Shown: piece by piece, positions 5,637-12,612 of the stretch | Layout of the letters: every line of letters starts with the position of its first letter | Position numbering within the stretch: the first letter of the stretch is position 1 | NCBI GenBank assembly: GCA_018644785.1 | Contig: JABGPV010000128.1 | Location: forward strand, 1 to 14,557 | Direction: 5' to 3' | DNA: 14,557 nt | Source: Deltaproteobacteria bacterium | GTDB taxonomy: Bacteria > Desulfobacterota > DSM-4660 > Desulfatiglandales > Desulfatiglandaceae | Position numbers and translations under genes: made by a program | The notes under the pieces: generated by a model | Seen by the model: only the letters and a program-made list of their open reading frames with translations | What the model was told of the DNA's origin: nothing | The model's database searches: none

Positions 5637-7556
5637 CTATCCAGATGCGACACCTGCTCCACTGTTTTGTCTTTCCAGTACCTTTCGCAGGGTTACGGCC
5701 AGATCACCCCGGTTCACCGGTTTTAAAAGAAACGCATTGATCCCCTTTTTCATGGCCTTTTCTTCTGAGATGCTTGCACTGTAGCCCGTACAGAGGATGA
5801 TGGGAATGTCCGGCCTGATTTTTCTGAGTTCCCGGGCCAGCCCCTCCCCGGTCATTCCGGGCATGGTCATGTCGGTGACCAGCGCGTCAAAGGTTCCGGG
5901 CGCCGACCGGAATGCCGCAAGTGCCGCCATGCTGTCGGTTTCGGCTTTAACCCGGTAGCCCAGCCCTTCCAGCACCTGCTTCTGAAAGCTGACAATCTGG
6001 GGTTCGTCGTCCACCACCAGGATATGTTCATGACCGACGGGGGGTTCATTGCCATTCAATGATTTCGAATTCCCTTCGGGCTGATCCAGGAGGGGAAGAT
6101 ATAGCCGGAAGACCGTTCCTTTTCCTTCGCTGCTTTCCACATCCATATGACCATTGTGGGATGTTACGATGCCGTGAACCAACGCCAGGCCCATACCCGA
6201 TCCTTTGCCTGTTTTCCGGGTGGTGAAATAGGGGTCAAAAATTCGTTCCATCACGTCAGGAGCCATGCCGCACCCCGTGTCGCTGACGGTCAGCAGCACA
6301 TATTTGCCTGATGTGGCCCCGGCTGCATTATCATTCACTTCCAGCTCAACCCTTTCAAGGATTACCGCCAACCGTCCCCCTGCCTTTTCCATGGCCTGAG
6401 CTGCGTTGGTGCAGAGGTTTATGATAACCTGGTGTATCTGGGTAGTGTTCCCCTCAATGATAAAATTCTTTTCAGGAATTTCTGTTTCCATCTGAACGGT
6501 GGTGGGGATGGAGGCCCGGAGCAGGGCCGTCGCTTCTTTAATCACCGTCCCCATGTCCATGGGTGCGGTTTTTTGGTCGCTTTGGCGGCTGAAGGTCAGG
6601 ATCTGCCGAACCTGGTCCCGGGCCCGTATTCCGGCCATGAACACTTCGTTGAGGTTGTCGTGGAGCCCGGACCCTTTTTCCACTTCATCCAGGGACAGTT
6701 CGGTAAACCCGAGGATGGAGGACAGGATATTGTTGAAATTGTGGGCGATGCCGCCGGCCAGGGTGCCGATGGCTTCCATTTTCTGGGCCTGCCGAAGCCG
6801 TTCTTCAAGCTGTTTCATTTCGGTTACGTCGCGGCCCACTGAAATGTTTTCCATAAGGGCAGACTGTTCGTCAAGAACGGCGCGGATAGACCAGCCGAAC
6901 CAGCGCCATCCCTTCACGGTCATGGCCCGCGATTCATGATAGGTGGTATGGGGCGGGTTTTTAAGGCTCGCAATGGACTCGGCCACCCGTTTCCGGTCAT
7001 CTTCGTGAATCAACGGCATGAATTTTTTCCCGATGAACTCGGATTCCTTCCGGCCAAAGGTCTCGCAGTAAGAGGGGGTGACGAACAGCAAGTGCCCCTC
7101 CGGGTCAAATTTCACCACCAGATCATTCTGGTTTTCCACAATGAGCCGGTATTTCGCCTCGCTCTCTTTCAACCGTCGCTCCATGCGGGCTTTGTGAAGG
7201 CCGGTTTCCAGGGCAACCTTCAGTTCACGTTCATCAAAGGGCTTGATGATGTAGCCGAAAGGATCTGAGCGTTTTGACCGTTCGATTTTCTCGTCATCGG
7301 CGTAGGCGGTGAGGAAAATGATGGGGATGTCCGATGAAGCCCTTATCTGCTGGGCCGCTTCAACGCCGTCCATCTCCCCTTTGAGGGAAATATCCATGAG
7401 CACCAGGTCCGGTTTTTCGGCCAGTGCCCGGGCGACGGCCTGCTCCCCGGTCCGGGCGGCGGGGGAGGTTTCATATCCCAGATTTCCGAGGGCCAGTTGA
7501 ATCCCCCTGGAAACAATCGTTTCGTCTTCAACCACCATGATGAGCGGTTTCGCCAT
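5637..7556 (-). CDS. Hybrid sensor kinase REC-PAS-HisKA-HATPase-REC
   Basis: A soluble 639-residue protein without membrane segments. Residues 1-120 are a receiver: acidic pocket E10-D11, phosphoacceptor D55 (LVLMD), T83 and K105 (KPF). A PAS domain follows (~130-248), ending in the GRDVTEMKQLEE linker. HisKA has its phosphoacceptor at H272 in GGIAHNFNNIL; the residue after His is Asn, not the usual Asp/Glu. The HATPase shows the N-box (INLCTNAAQAM), G1 (DTGCGM), F-box (FDPYFTT) and G2 (GMGLALV). The C-terminal receiver (~512-630) has D562 (LVTD), T590 and K612. The likely role is to accept phosphate at the first receiver from the kinase encoded just upstream (20-base gap), tune its own kinase, and pass phosphate to the second receiver. 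There is no output domain or HPt. The upstream ribosome site is weak, so coupling is likely. Confidence 0.92.
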   Translation of the reverse strand: MAKPLIMVVEDETIVSRGIQLALGNLGYETSPAARTGEQAVARALAEKPDLVLMDISLKGEMDGVEAAQQIRASSDIPIIFLTAYADDEKIERSKRSDPFGYIIKPFDERELKVALETGLHKARMERRLKESEAKYRLIVENQNDLVVKFDPEGHLLFVTPSYCETFGRKESEFIGKKFMPLIHEDDRKRVAESIASLKNPPHTTYHESRAMTVKGWRWFGWSIRAVLDEQSALMENISVGRDVTEMKQLEERLRQAQKMEAIGTLAGGIAHNFNNILSSILGFTELSLDEVEKGSGLHDNLNEVFMAGIRARDQVRQILTFSRQSDQKTAPMDMGTVIKEATALLRASIPTTVQMETEIPEKNFIIEGNTTQIHQVIINLCTNAAQAMEKAGGRLAVILERVELEVNDNAAGATSGKYVLLTVSDTGCGMAPDVMERIFDPYFTTRKTGKGSGMGLALVHGIVTSHNGHMDVESSEGKGTVFRLYLPLLDQPEGNSKSLNGNEPPVGHEHILVVDDEPQIVSFQKQVLEGLGYRVKAETDSMAALAAFRSAPGTFDALVTDMTMPGMTGEGLARELRKIRPDIPIILCTGYSASISEEKAMKKGINAFLLKPVNRGDLAVTLRKVLERQNSGAGVASG

Positions 7557-7576
7557 TTTTTTATTTTCCCAATGGG

Positions 7577-8983
7577 TTATGTCTTAAATGTTACGGTAAA
7601 AACCGTGCCCCCGTCGTCTGAAATTCCCAGGCTGCCGTCCAGTTGATCTTCCACAATGTCGCGCACCAGCTGAAGCCCCAGACCCTCTGACCGGCTCAGC
7701 TGAAACCCGGCGGGCAGTCCCGCTCCGTTGTCTGCAACCCGGACCCGGATATTCCCGTCGCCCAAATCGATGACCTGAACATTCAGGTCGCCGCGGCGAC
7801 CCGCGGGGAATGCATGTTTCAGGGCATTGGATATGAGTTCACTCATGACCAGGGCGAAAGGCACGGCCCGATCCAGGGAAATGAATACCGTATGGGCGTT
7901 CAATTTGAGTCGGACATGTTGAGCCGTACTGCCGTGTACCCGAAACAGGTATCCCGCCAGCCGGTCCAGATAATCTCCCAGGGCGATCCTGGCCATGTCC
8001 GCGGATTGGTAAAGAGATTCGTGCGTCAGGGCCATGGCCTTGACCCGGTCACGGGCTTCGTTGAAGACCTTCCGGGCTTCCGGGTCTTGAATGCGGTCCC
8101 CCTGGAGCTGCAGCAGGCTGGAAATGACCTGCATGTTGTTTTTTACCCGGTGATGAACCTCCTGGAGCAGCACCTCTTTTTCCGCCAGGCTGGCGCGTTG
8201 TTGTTGATCCATTTCCCTGAGATCTCGAATGGTGTGGACCAGTTTTTCCGTCATGGCATTGAAGGAGAGGGCAAGCTCCCTCATCTCATCATTGGAAGCG
8301 CTTCGTCTCCGGCCTTTTCCCAGCATGATACGGTGGTCCATATCCCCCTTTTCGATACGGTTTGCGCCTTCCACCACGACCTTCAACGGGCGTGTGATCC
8401 TCCGGATCATGGTGTAAGAGCCGCTGGTAATGAGCAGGAATATGATCAGGACGCCGATGATGAGCGTGAGGTCGTTTTGCCGGTGGAGGGCTTCCAGACG
8501 GTCCACGGCCCTTTCGGAGAAATCGAAGCCATCCGACAGGATGCGGTTGCAGTCCAGACGGATCCTGCCGATGATCCGCTCCTCCAACGCCAGGGCGTGG
8601 ACCATCTCTTTTTTCGTTCCGTCTTCTTCGGTCAACCGGCGCCTTTGATCCATGATGGCTTCCAAGGCCAGAAACGACCGGCGCAGGGACTCCAGGTTCG
8701 GTTGGATCGAGCTGTACAGGTCCGGCGCCTTTTTTGCCGTCATCCGCACGATCTCTTTATGTTTCAAAAGCCACTGCTGAAAGTTTCGCTTGTACTGGTA
8801 TGCCAGATATTCATCGGTCACCAGGACCAGTTCCGCGATTTTACGGTCCAGGCGGTTGGCCACCTGGGTTTTCTGGACTTCTTCCTGCATCTGCCGGGAA
8901 AAATAAAAAACCACAATCACCAGGCAGCCAACCAGTGCCATGGTCGTCAGGGCGTTCAGGTAAAGCCGGGTTTTGATCTTCAT
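7577..8983 (-). CDS. Membrane-bound HisKA_2-family sensor histidine kinase with HAMP domain
   Basis: The protein has 468 residues. TM1 is about residues 8-28 and TM2 about 172-193, enclosing a ~143-residue, highly charged, apparently all-helical periplasmic sensor. A HAMP linker follows (~194-250: PLKVVVEGANRIEKGDMDHRI), then a short coiled coil. HisKA_2 has the phosphoacceptor His at 277/278 in LLQEVHHRVKNNMQVISSLL, the signature of kinases that phosphorylate stand-alone receivers. The HATPase has N385 (SELISNALKHAF), D418 in DNGAG and GLGLQLV (434-440). It lies ten bases after the second substrate-binding lipoprotein gene and 20 before the hybrid kinase, so the binding proteins are plausible ligand receptors for its periplasmic domain, and the N-terminal receiver of the hybrid is its plausible target. 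Only a weak GTGAG-like ribosome site is present. Confidence 0.92.
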   Translation of the reverse strand: MKIKTRLYLNALTTMALVGCLVIVVFYFSRQMQEEVQKTQVANRLDRKIAELVLVTDEYLAYQYKRNFQQWLLKHKEIVRMTAKKAPDLYSSIQPNLESLRRSFLALEAIMDQRRRLTEEDGTKKEMVHALALEERIIGRIRLDCNRILSDGFDFSERAVDRLEALHRQNDLTLIIGVLIIFLLITSGSYTMIRRITRPLKVVVEGANRIEKGDMDHRIMLGKGRRRSASNDEMRELALSFNAMTEKLVHTIRDLREMDQQQRASLAEKEVLLQEVHHRVKNNMQVISSLLQLQGDRIQDPEARKVFNEARDRVKAMALTHESLYQSADMARIALGDYLDRLAGYLFRVHGSTAQHVRLKLNAHTVFISLDRAVPFALVMSELISNALKHAFPAGRRGDLNVQVIDLGDGNIRVRVADNGAGLPAGFQLSRSEGLGLQLVRDIVEDQLDGSLGISDDGGTVFTVTFKT

Positions 8984-8993
8984 GGAATCGCAC

Positions 8994-9995
8994 TCACTTA
9001 ATCACGGAAACCGCAGCCGGCTTCACTTCCTTCAGGGGTGCCGGCTCAATGACTTCAAGATAATTGGGGACTTTGGTTTTCTTTGTATATCCGTAGCGGA
9101 TCAGCCAGCGGGCCTGGTCTTCCAGGTCGCTCAGGAGGGCCTGGTCCAGGCTCAGGCTCCATGCCATTTTTTCGAAAAGCCGGGAAACGATTTCCGGATC
9201 CACGCCCCCCACCTTTGCATGGATTTGAGCTGCCTTTTCCCGATTTTCCGCAATGTACTGCTCCCCCCGGGCCAACCCTTTCAGGTATCGCTTCAGGATA
9301 TCCGGATGTTCCCCGGCGAATTCCCTTTTCGCCACAATCAGCCAGGAGCCCGGCACAATGTTTTCACTGGCCAGTACAACGGCGTTGTTTCCCAGGCGCT
9401 TCTGGGCCAGAAGGGGGAAGGGGGACCAGCAGAACATGGCATCCACATCCCCCTTTACAATCGCCTCCACCATGGCGGGGGCATCCATGTGGACAATCTC
9501 CACCCGGGAAGGGTCGATGCCGTTATGGAGAAAATAGGAGTCCATGAAAAATTCCCCCGAAGTCCCTTTGGTGACCGCCACTTTCTTTCCCATGAAATCC
9601 GAGGGTTTTTCGATTCCCCGATCCTTGCGGGCCACGGCAAAGTGGATTTTGGAATGGTTGATCTTGCCGATCACAACAAAATCGCCCCGGTCAAAACTGG
9701 CGTAAACAATGGGCGTGGCCATGACGTGAATGATGTCGGCCTTTCCATCAAAGAGTTGTTTGAGGGAGGTCTTGCCGTCGGGATTGATGGCCAGATCCAC
9801 ATCCAGGCCCTGCTCCTTGAAATACCCCCTGTCCCAGGCCACATGGGTGGGCGCCTCCACGATGGCGGGAACGGACCCCACCCTGATGTTCCGCAACGTT
9901 TCGGGAACGGCCGGTTTCTCTTTATCGCAGCCCATCAACAGGTATGCTGCCACCACAATAAAAACCGGGATCAAAGATCTGGGTCTGATTTCCAT
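8994..9995 (-). CDS. Substrate-binding lipoprotein, NMT1/SsuA-like (second of pair)
   Basis: The protein has 333 residues from MEIRPRSLIP. This start is preferred over the ATG at 10052 because AGGAGG lies six bases upstream and the signal peptide then begins at once; the ribosome site overlaps the TAG stop of the gene before it. The lipobox is LLMGC with Cys23, and Asp at the next position predicts retention in the inner membrane. The mature part has the periplasmic binding protein fold of NMT1/SsuA/TauA type: HVAWDRGYFKEQGLDVDL near the N-terminus, FDGKADI, GKKVAVTKGTSGEFFMD, VKGDVDAMFCWSP, and PGSWLIVAKREFAGEHPDILKR (an interdomain return). The C-terminal LSLDQALLSDLEDQARWLI stretch matches its paralogue upstream. 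The ligand is unknown; sulfonates, nitrate, pyrimidines and aromatics are bound by relatives. No permease or ATPase gene adjoins it. Confidence 0.88.
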   Translation of the reverse strand: MEIRPRSLIPVFIVVAAYLLMGCDKEKPAVPETLRNIRVGSVPAIVEAPTHVAWDRGYFKEQGLDVDLAINPDGKTSLKQLFDGKADIIHVMATPIVYASFDRGDFVVIGKINHSKIHFAVARKDRGIEKPSDFMGKKVAVTKGTSGEFFMDSYFLHNGIDPSRVEIVHMDAPAMVEAIVKGDVDAMFCWSPFPLLAQKRLGNNAVVLASENIVPGSWLIVAKREFAGEHPDILKRYLKGLARGEQYIAENREKAAQIHAKVGGVDPEIVSRLFEKMAWSLSLDQALLSDLEDQARWLIRYGYTKKTKVPNYLEVIEPAPLKEVKPAAVSVIK

Positions 9996-10005
9996 GACGG
10001 TCCTC

Positions 10006-11019
10006 CTATCGAATGATGAGCACGTCATCCGGTCTGACACTTTCCAGTGCATCCATACAGATAAAATCCAGAAAATTGGGGACTTCCTTTACGTCGGAAA
10101 GTCCGTTCCGAATGGCCCATTGGCACTGGGCCTCCAGAGCGGACAGAAGTGTTTGATCCAGGGTTATTTTGAATCGGTAGGTGCTGCTCAACTCATGTAG
10201 CAGATCTTTTCGGATTCCAAGATGTAGGGCCACAATGGCTTGCGATGCTCCCGGGTCCTTTTGAATAAACGCCGAGGCGTTTACAAGCGCCCTCAGAACC
10301 CGCCGGACGATTTCCGGGTGGTCGGCTTGATAATCGCGCCGCGCAGCCATCACAAAAGAGGGCGAATAGAGCCCCTGTGCATCGAATGTGATGCCGCGCT
10401 CGCCCAGCGCCTTTTGGGCTTTGGCGTTTTGGGGGTTCCAGGTGGCGATGGCATCCACTTCTCCGTTCATGAGCGCATCAAACATTTTTTTGGGCTTGAT
10501 GTTTACAGTGTGGATTTCATCCCGGGAGACCTTGTTCAGGAGCAGAACCGTATCCAGGAAGTATTCCCCGTTGGTTTTGAGTGTGACCCCTATGCGCTTC
10601 CCTTTCAGGTCTTTGGCCGAAGCGATGCCCCTGTCTCTGCGTCCCACCACGCCCAGGTGTTTTTCCCCGGTGATCATGGTGGCCAGGATGCAGATTTTCC
10701 CGCCCTTGAGCACCGCGTGCATGAATGGGGTTTCCGATGCGGTGGCCAGATCCACCTTGCCGTCCATGAGTGCTTTGAGCGTGGCGCTGCCATGGGGATA
10801 CGATTCCAGGACCACGTCCAACCCCTCAGCCTTGAAATACCCCTTGTCGAGGGCCACGTAGATGGTATAGCCGGTAAAGGAAGGGTTGACGGCGGCGATG
10901 GTCAGTTTCCGGAGATCATCCTTCGGGGGTTCGGAGGATGGTTTGCAGGACATGAGGAAGAGCCCTGCTGACATGACGAAAAGGGCCAGTACGGTCCTTA
11001 TGGGGAATTGCCGGTTCAT
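10006..11019 (-). CDS. Substrate-binding lipoprotein, NMT1/SsuA-like (first of pair)
   Basis: The protein has 337 residues. The start has GGGAGG with about six bases to the ATG. Signal peptide 1-24 has lipobox FLMSC at Cys25, with Lys next. The family motifs parallel those of the downstream paralogue: YTIYVALDKGYFKAEGLDVVL, MDGKVDLATA, LKGKRIGVTLKTNGEYFLD, NGEVDAIATWNP, FVMAARRDYQADHPEIVRR and the C-terminal ITLDQTLLSALEAQCQWAI. It is the first gene of the four-gene operon, about 99 bases downstream of the predicted transcription start. Divergence from its partner in the ligand-facing segments suggests the two recognise different or related ligands. It could in theory feed a distant ABC transporter, but its neighbours here are kinases. 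Confidence 0.88.
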   Translation of the reverse strand: MNRQFPIRTVLALFVMSAGLFLMSCKPSSEPPKDDLRKLTIAAVNPSFTGYTIYVALDKGYFKAEGLDVVLESYPHGSATLKALMDGKVDLATASETPFMHAVLKGGKICILATMITGEKHLGVVGRRDRGIASAKDLKGKRIGVTLKTNGEYFLDTVLLLNKVSRDEIHTVNIKPKKMFDALMNGEVDAIATWNPQNAKAQKALGERGITFDAQGLYSPSFVMAARRDYQADHPEIVRRVLRALVNASAFIQKDPGASQAIVALHLGIRKDLLHELSSTYRFKITLDQTLLSALEAQCQWAIRNGLSDVKEVPNFLDFICMDALESVRPDDVLIIR

Positions 11020-11044
11020 TTAAACCTCCCGTCTGCTGTTCGGG

Positions 11045-11108
11045 CCAACGAGAGACCCCGTTGGTGAGGGGGATTGTTGCCGGACCTTCCGGTAGCGAGG
11101 GCGTCCGG
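11045..11108 (-). promoter_or_regulatory. Two inverted repeats in the leader of the binding-protein/kinase operon
   Basis: Within the ~99-base leader, CCGGAC/GTCCGG (11080-11085 with 11103-11108) and CCAACG/CGTTGG (11045-11050 with 11059-11064) form two six-pair stems. Neither is followed by a T-run on the transcribed strand, so they are not terminators. They could be RNA hairpins affecting translation or stability, or protein-binding sites. Confidence 0.35.
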
Positions 11109-11124
11109 ACCGCCTTCATGGCAC

Positions 11125-11153
11125 AGAATACATGGTGGTTTTTTAGCTGTCAA
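11125..11153 (-). promoter_or_regulatory. Sigma70-type promoter of the binding-protein/kinase operon
   Basis: On the minus strand a perfect TTGACA (11153-11148) is followed by a 17-base spacer and TATTCT (11130-11125, 4/6). The start of transcription would fall near 11118. The dyad CTGTC-AA-GACAG (11147-11158) covers the -35 box and is well placed for a repressor or for the phosphorelay's final regulator. Confidence 0.6.
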
Positions 11154-11188
11154 GACAGTCTGTAGAACAAATCTATCTTGCTGACAAA

Positions 11189-11204
11189 ATTCCCCGGCCG
11201 GAAT
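11189..11204. promoter_or_regulatory. ATTCC-N6-GGAAT inverted repeat between divergent promoters
   Basis: Arms ATTCC (11189-11193) and GGAAT (11200-11204) flank CCGGCC. The site is about 36 bases upstream of the minus-strand -35 box and five bases upstream of the plus-strand -35 box, so one bound protein could affect both transcripts. No regulator is assigned. Confidence 0.3.
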
Positions 11205-11208
11205 ATAT

Positions 11209-11237
11209 TTGATATCATGGCAACTACAATGTATTAT
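11209..11237 (+). promoter_or_regulatory. Sigma70-type promoter of the repeat-protein gene
   Basis: TTGATA (11209-11214, 5/6) and TATTAT (11232-11237, 5/6) are separated by exactly 17 bases. The predicted start near 11244 leaves a leader of about 188 bases before the ATG at 11432. Confidence 0.6.
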
Positions 11238-11272
11238 TCATAATCGCAATTATTTGCCGTGGGCAAAAGAGA

Positions 11273-11377
11273 TGAGCCGCTCGCTCAGAATTTGGCTCAC
11301 AATCGTCATGTGGATTCCTCAGCGTATGCTGGGTAAATAAGCGCCTGCATTAAGACCCATAAGCACCGCGTAGGCGC
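11273..11377 (+). promoter_or_regulatory. Structured leader with three stems
   Basis: Downstream of the predicted start the leader contains TGAGCC/GGCTCA (11273-11278 with 11294-11299), CTCAGC-GTAT-GCTGGG (11318-11333, with one G-T pair) and GCGCCT/AGGCGC (11341-11346 with 11372-11377). I do not recognise a known riboswitch or leader family. It could be a cis-acting RNA element, or three chance hairpins. Confidence 0.25.
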
Positions 11378-11431
11378 CATACGTCTTTATCATTTTTTCA
11401 AACAACAACCCCAAAGAAAGGAGATTTGAAG

Positions 11432-12400
11432 ATGACGACAATCGACACGATGGAGAAAAAACCTCTTTGGTTGTCAATGGAGGAGTGCATTTCCAAGCTC
11501 TCTTCCGAAGACCTGTCGGAAAACAACCGGGAACAAACGATTCACCGCATTGGCAAAGAACTTGACGATACGGGTTATAATGTTTCTAACCATGGCGGCA
11601 ATTTTCTTCAGCTACGATGGGCAATTGATGAAAGGCTCTCAGTGGGCAGACCCTTCATGAAGGATTTCATGGATGCCCTTGAAGCACTCACCCTGGAGGA
11701 TCTGGCTGATTCTGAACCGGCAAACGCCAAACTCGTTCGTGATGTTGGCGACGCGTGGCCGAAAATCAAGGGTTCGGAACGTAGAGCGGATGTGCTTCGG
11801 ATTGTCGAGAAGACAAAACTTGACCTGCTCATTGCCAAGGCGAAGGGCCTTTCCGGCGATGCGGGCATCCGGTTACTCATTGAAGAAGAAATTGCTTCAG
11901 AGGTTATCGTGGAAGGCCTTGACATTACGACGGAGAAACTGGAACAGGTAAACGCCGACATTGAAAAGGGACTTGCAGAGAGGGAAAGGGTCAAAACACT
12001 GCTCGAGGCCGTGGAAAATAAGACCAAGGAAGAAAGAGTAAAGCATTTACTTGACAATACTATCTCGGACGCGCTGATCATAGAGTTGGCCAAAGTCGAT
12101 GCGGGTGCCCTTGTGGACATCAAAAAGTCCATAGAAGCGGAGCTTAAGGAAAAACAAAGGCTGGCGGAGGAAGAAGCCGCAAAGAAAAAAGCAGAGGCAG
12201 CCGGACCCGCTATGGAAGATATTGATCCGGAAGAGATGCTCGAGTACATTGAGTCCATCCGTGAGATTCTTGAATTCAGCGACCAGGAGAAGGACATCAG
12301 AATTATGTGTGAGCAGAGCTCTATCCCCACAAGCCTTGTCGACGTTGCCGTTTCCGATCCCGATAGGCTGGATGAACTCGAAAAAGAGGCGGAAGGGTAA
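11432..12400 (+). CDS. Unrecognised acidic helical protein with three ~50-residue internal repeats
   Basis: The protein has 322 residues from the ATG at 11432, which has AGGAG eight bases upstream; the in-frame TTG at 11426 is only two bases from that site. There is no signal peptide or membrane segment, so it is cytoplasmic. It is strongly acidic and predicted helical, with a short charged coiled coil rich in Glu/Lys/Ala (~236-258). Residues 131-181, 188-238 and 274-322 align as repeats. The common pattern is LL-x(8)-E-x(2)-V-x(2)-LL-x(3)-I-x(3)-LI-x(2)-L, then a Leu/Ile-x(2)-Ile-rich helix ending IExxL. The N-terminal ~115 residues are unrelated to the repeats. I recognise no family. Repeat hairpins of this sort often mediate protein contacts; that is inference. 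It has its own promoter and a strong terminator, so it is probably monocistronic. Confidence 0.75.
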   Translation: MTTIDTMEKKPLWLSMEECISKLSSEDLSENNREQTIHRIGKELDDTGYNVSNHGGNFLQLRWAIDERLSVGRPFMKDFMDALEALTLEDLADSEPANAKLVRDVGDAWPKIKGSERRADVLRIVEKTKLDLLIAKAKGLSGDAGIRLLIEEEIASEVIVEGLDITTEKLEQVNADIEKGLAERERVKTLLEAVENKTKEERVKHLLDNTISDALIIELAKVDAGALVDIKKSIEAELKEKQRLAEEEAAKKKAEAAGPAMEDIDPEEMLEYIESIREILEFSDQEKDIRIMCEQSSIPTSLVDVAVSDPDRLDELEKEAEG

Positions 12401-12421
12401 ACAGATACCCTGAAAGGGATT

Positions 12422-12450
12422 GCCGGCCCGGAGGTCCCGGGCCGGCGTTT
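12422..12450 (+). terminator. Strong GC-rich hairpin terminator
   Basis: GCCGGCCCGG (12422-12431) pairs perfectly with CCGGGCCGGC (12437-12446) around a five-base loop, 22 bases after the stop of the repeat-protein gene. The T tail is short (GTTTC), so it is a strong-stem, weak-tail terminator. Confidence 0.65.
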
Positions 12451-12612
12451 CGCTCTGATTGAGAATCTACCCCTACAGTTGTCTCCTTTGTCGGCAGCGG
12501 CGCCTATTTCGAGATATCAAAAAATAATCAAAAGCGCCGGTGGGCTGCGTGCTCGGTTTCATGCGCCCGCAAAAACCGGCAAATTATAGGTAAAGACAGG
12601 TGGGACTCAACC

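Noticed and set aside
5560..5640. Terminator for the minus-strand kinase operon
   Set aside because: A short TAGGGC/GCCTA stem is near the stop, but it has a bulge and no T-run on the transcribed strand.
7814..9001. Long plus-strand open frame (395 codons) antisense to the HisKA_2 kinase
   Set aside because: The minus-strand kinase has full domain motifs over the same bases. The plus-strand translation is His/Gln/Phe-rich, without recognisable motifs, and is typical of the antisense of a GC-rich gene.
8973..10016. Long plus-strand open frame (347 codons) antisense to the second binding protein
   Set aside because: Composition and lack of motifs mark it as the shadow of the minus-strand binding-protein gene.
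10916..11119. Minus-strand 67-codon frame starting near the predicted operon transcription start
   Set aside because: It overlaps the start of the first binding-protein gene in another frame, has no ribosome site and a low-complexity Pro/Gly composition. It could only be a leader peptide by chance.
12447..12612. Promoter or RNA element upstream of rsgA
   Set aside because: TTGTCG-like and TATAGG-like hexamers are not properly paired, and the inverted repeats have long loops and no known family.
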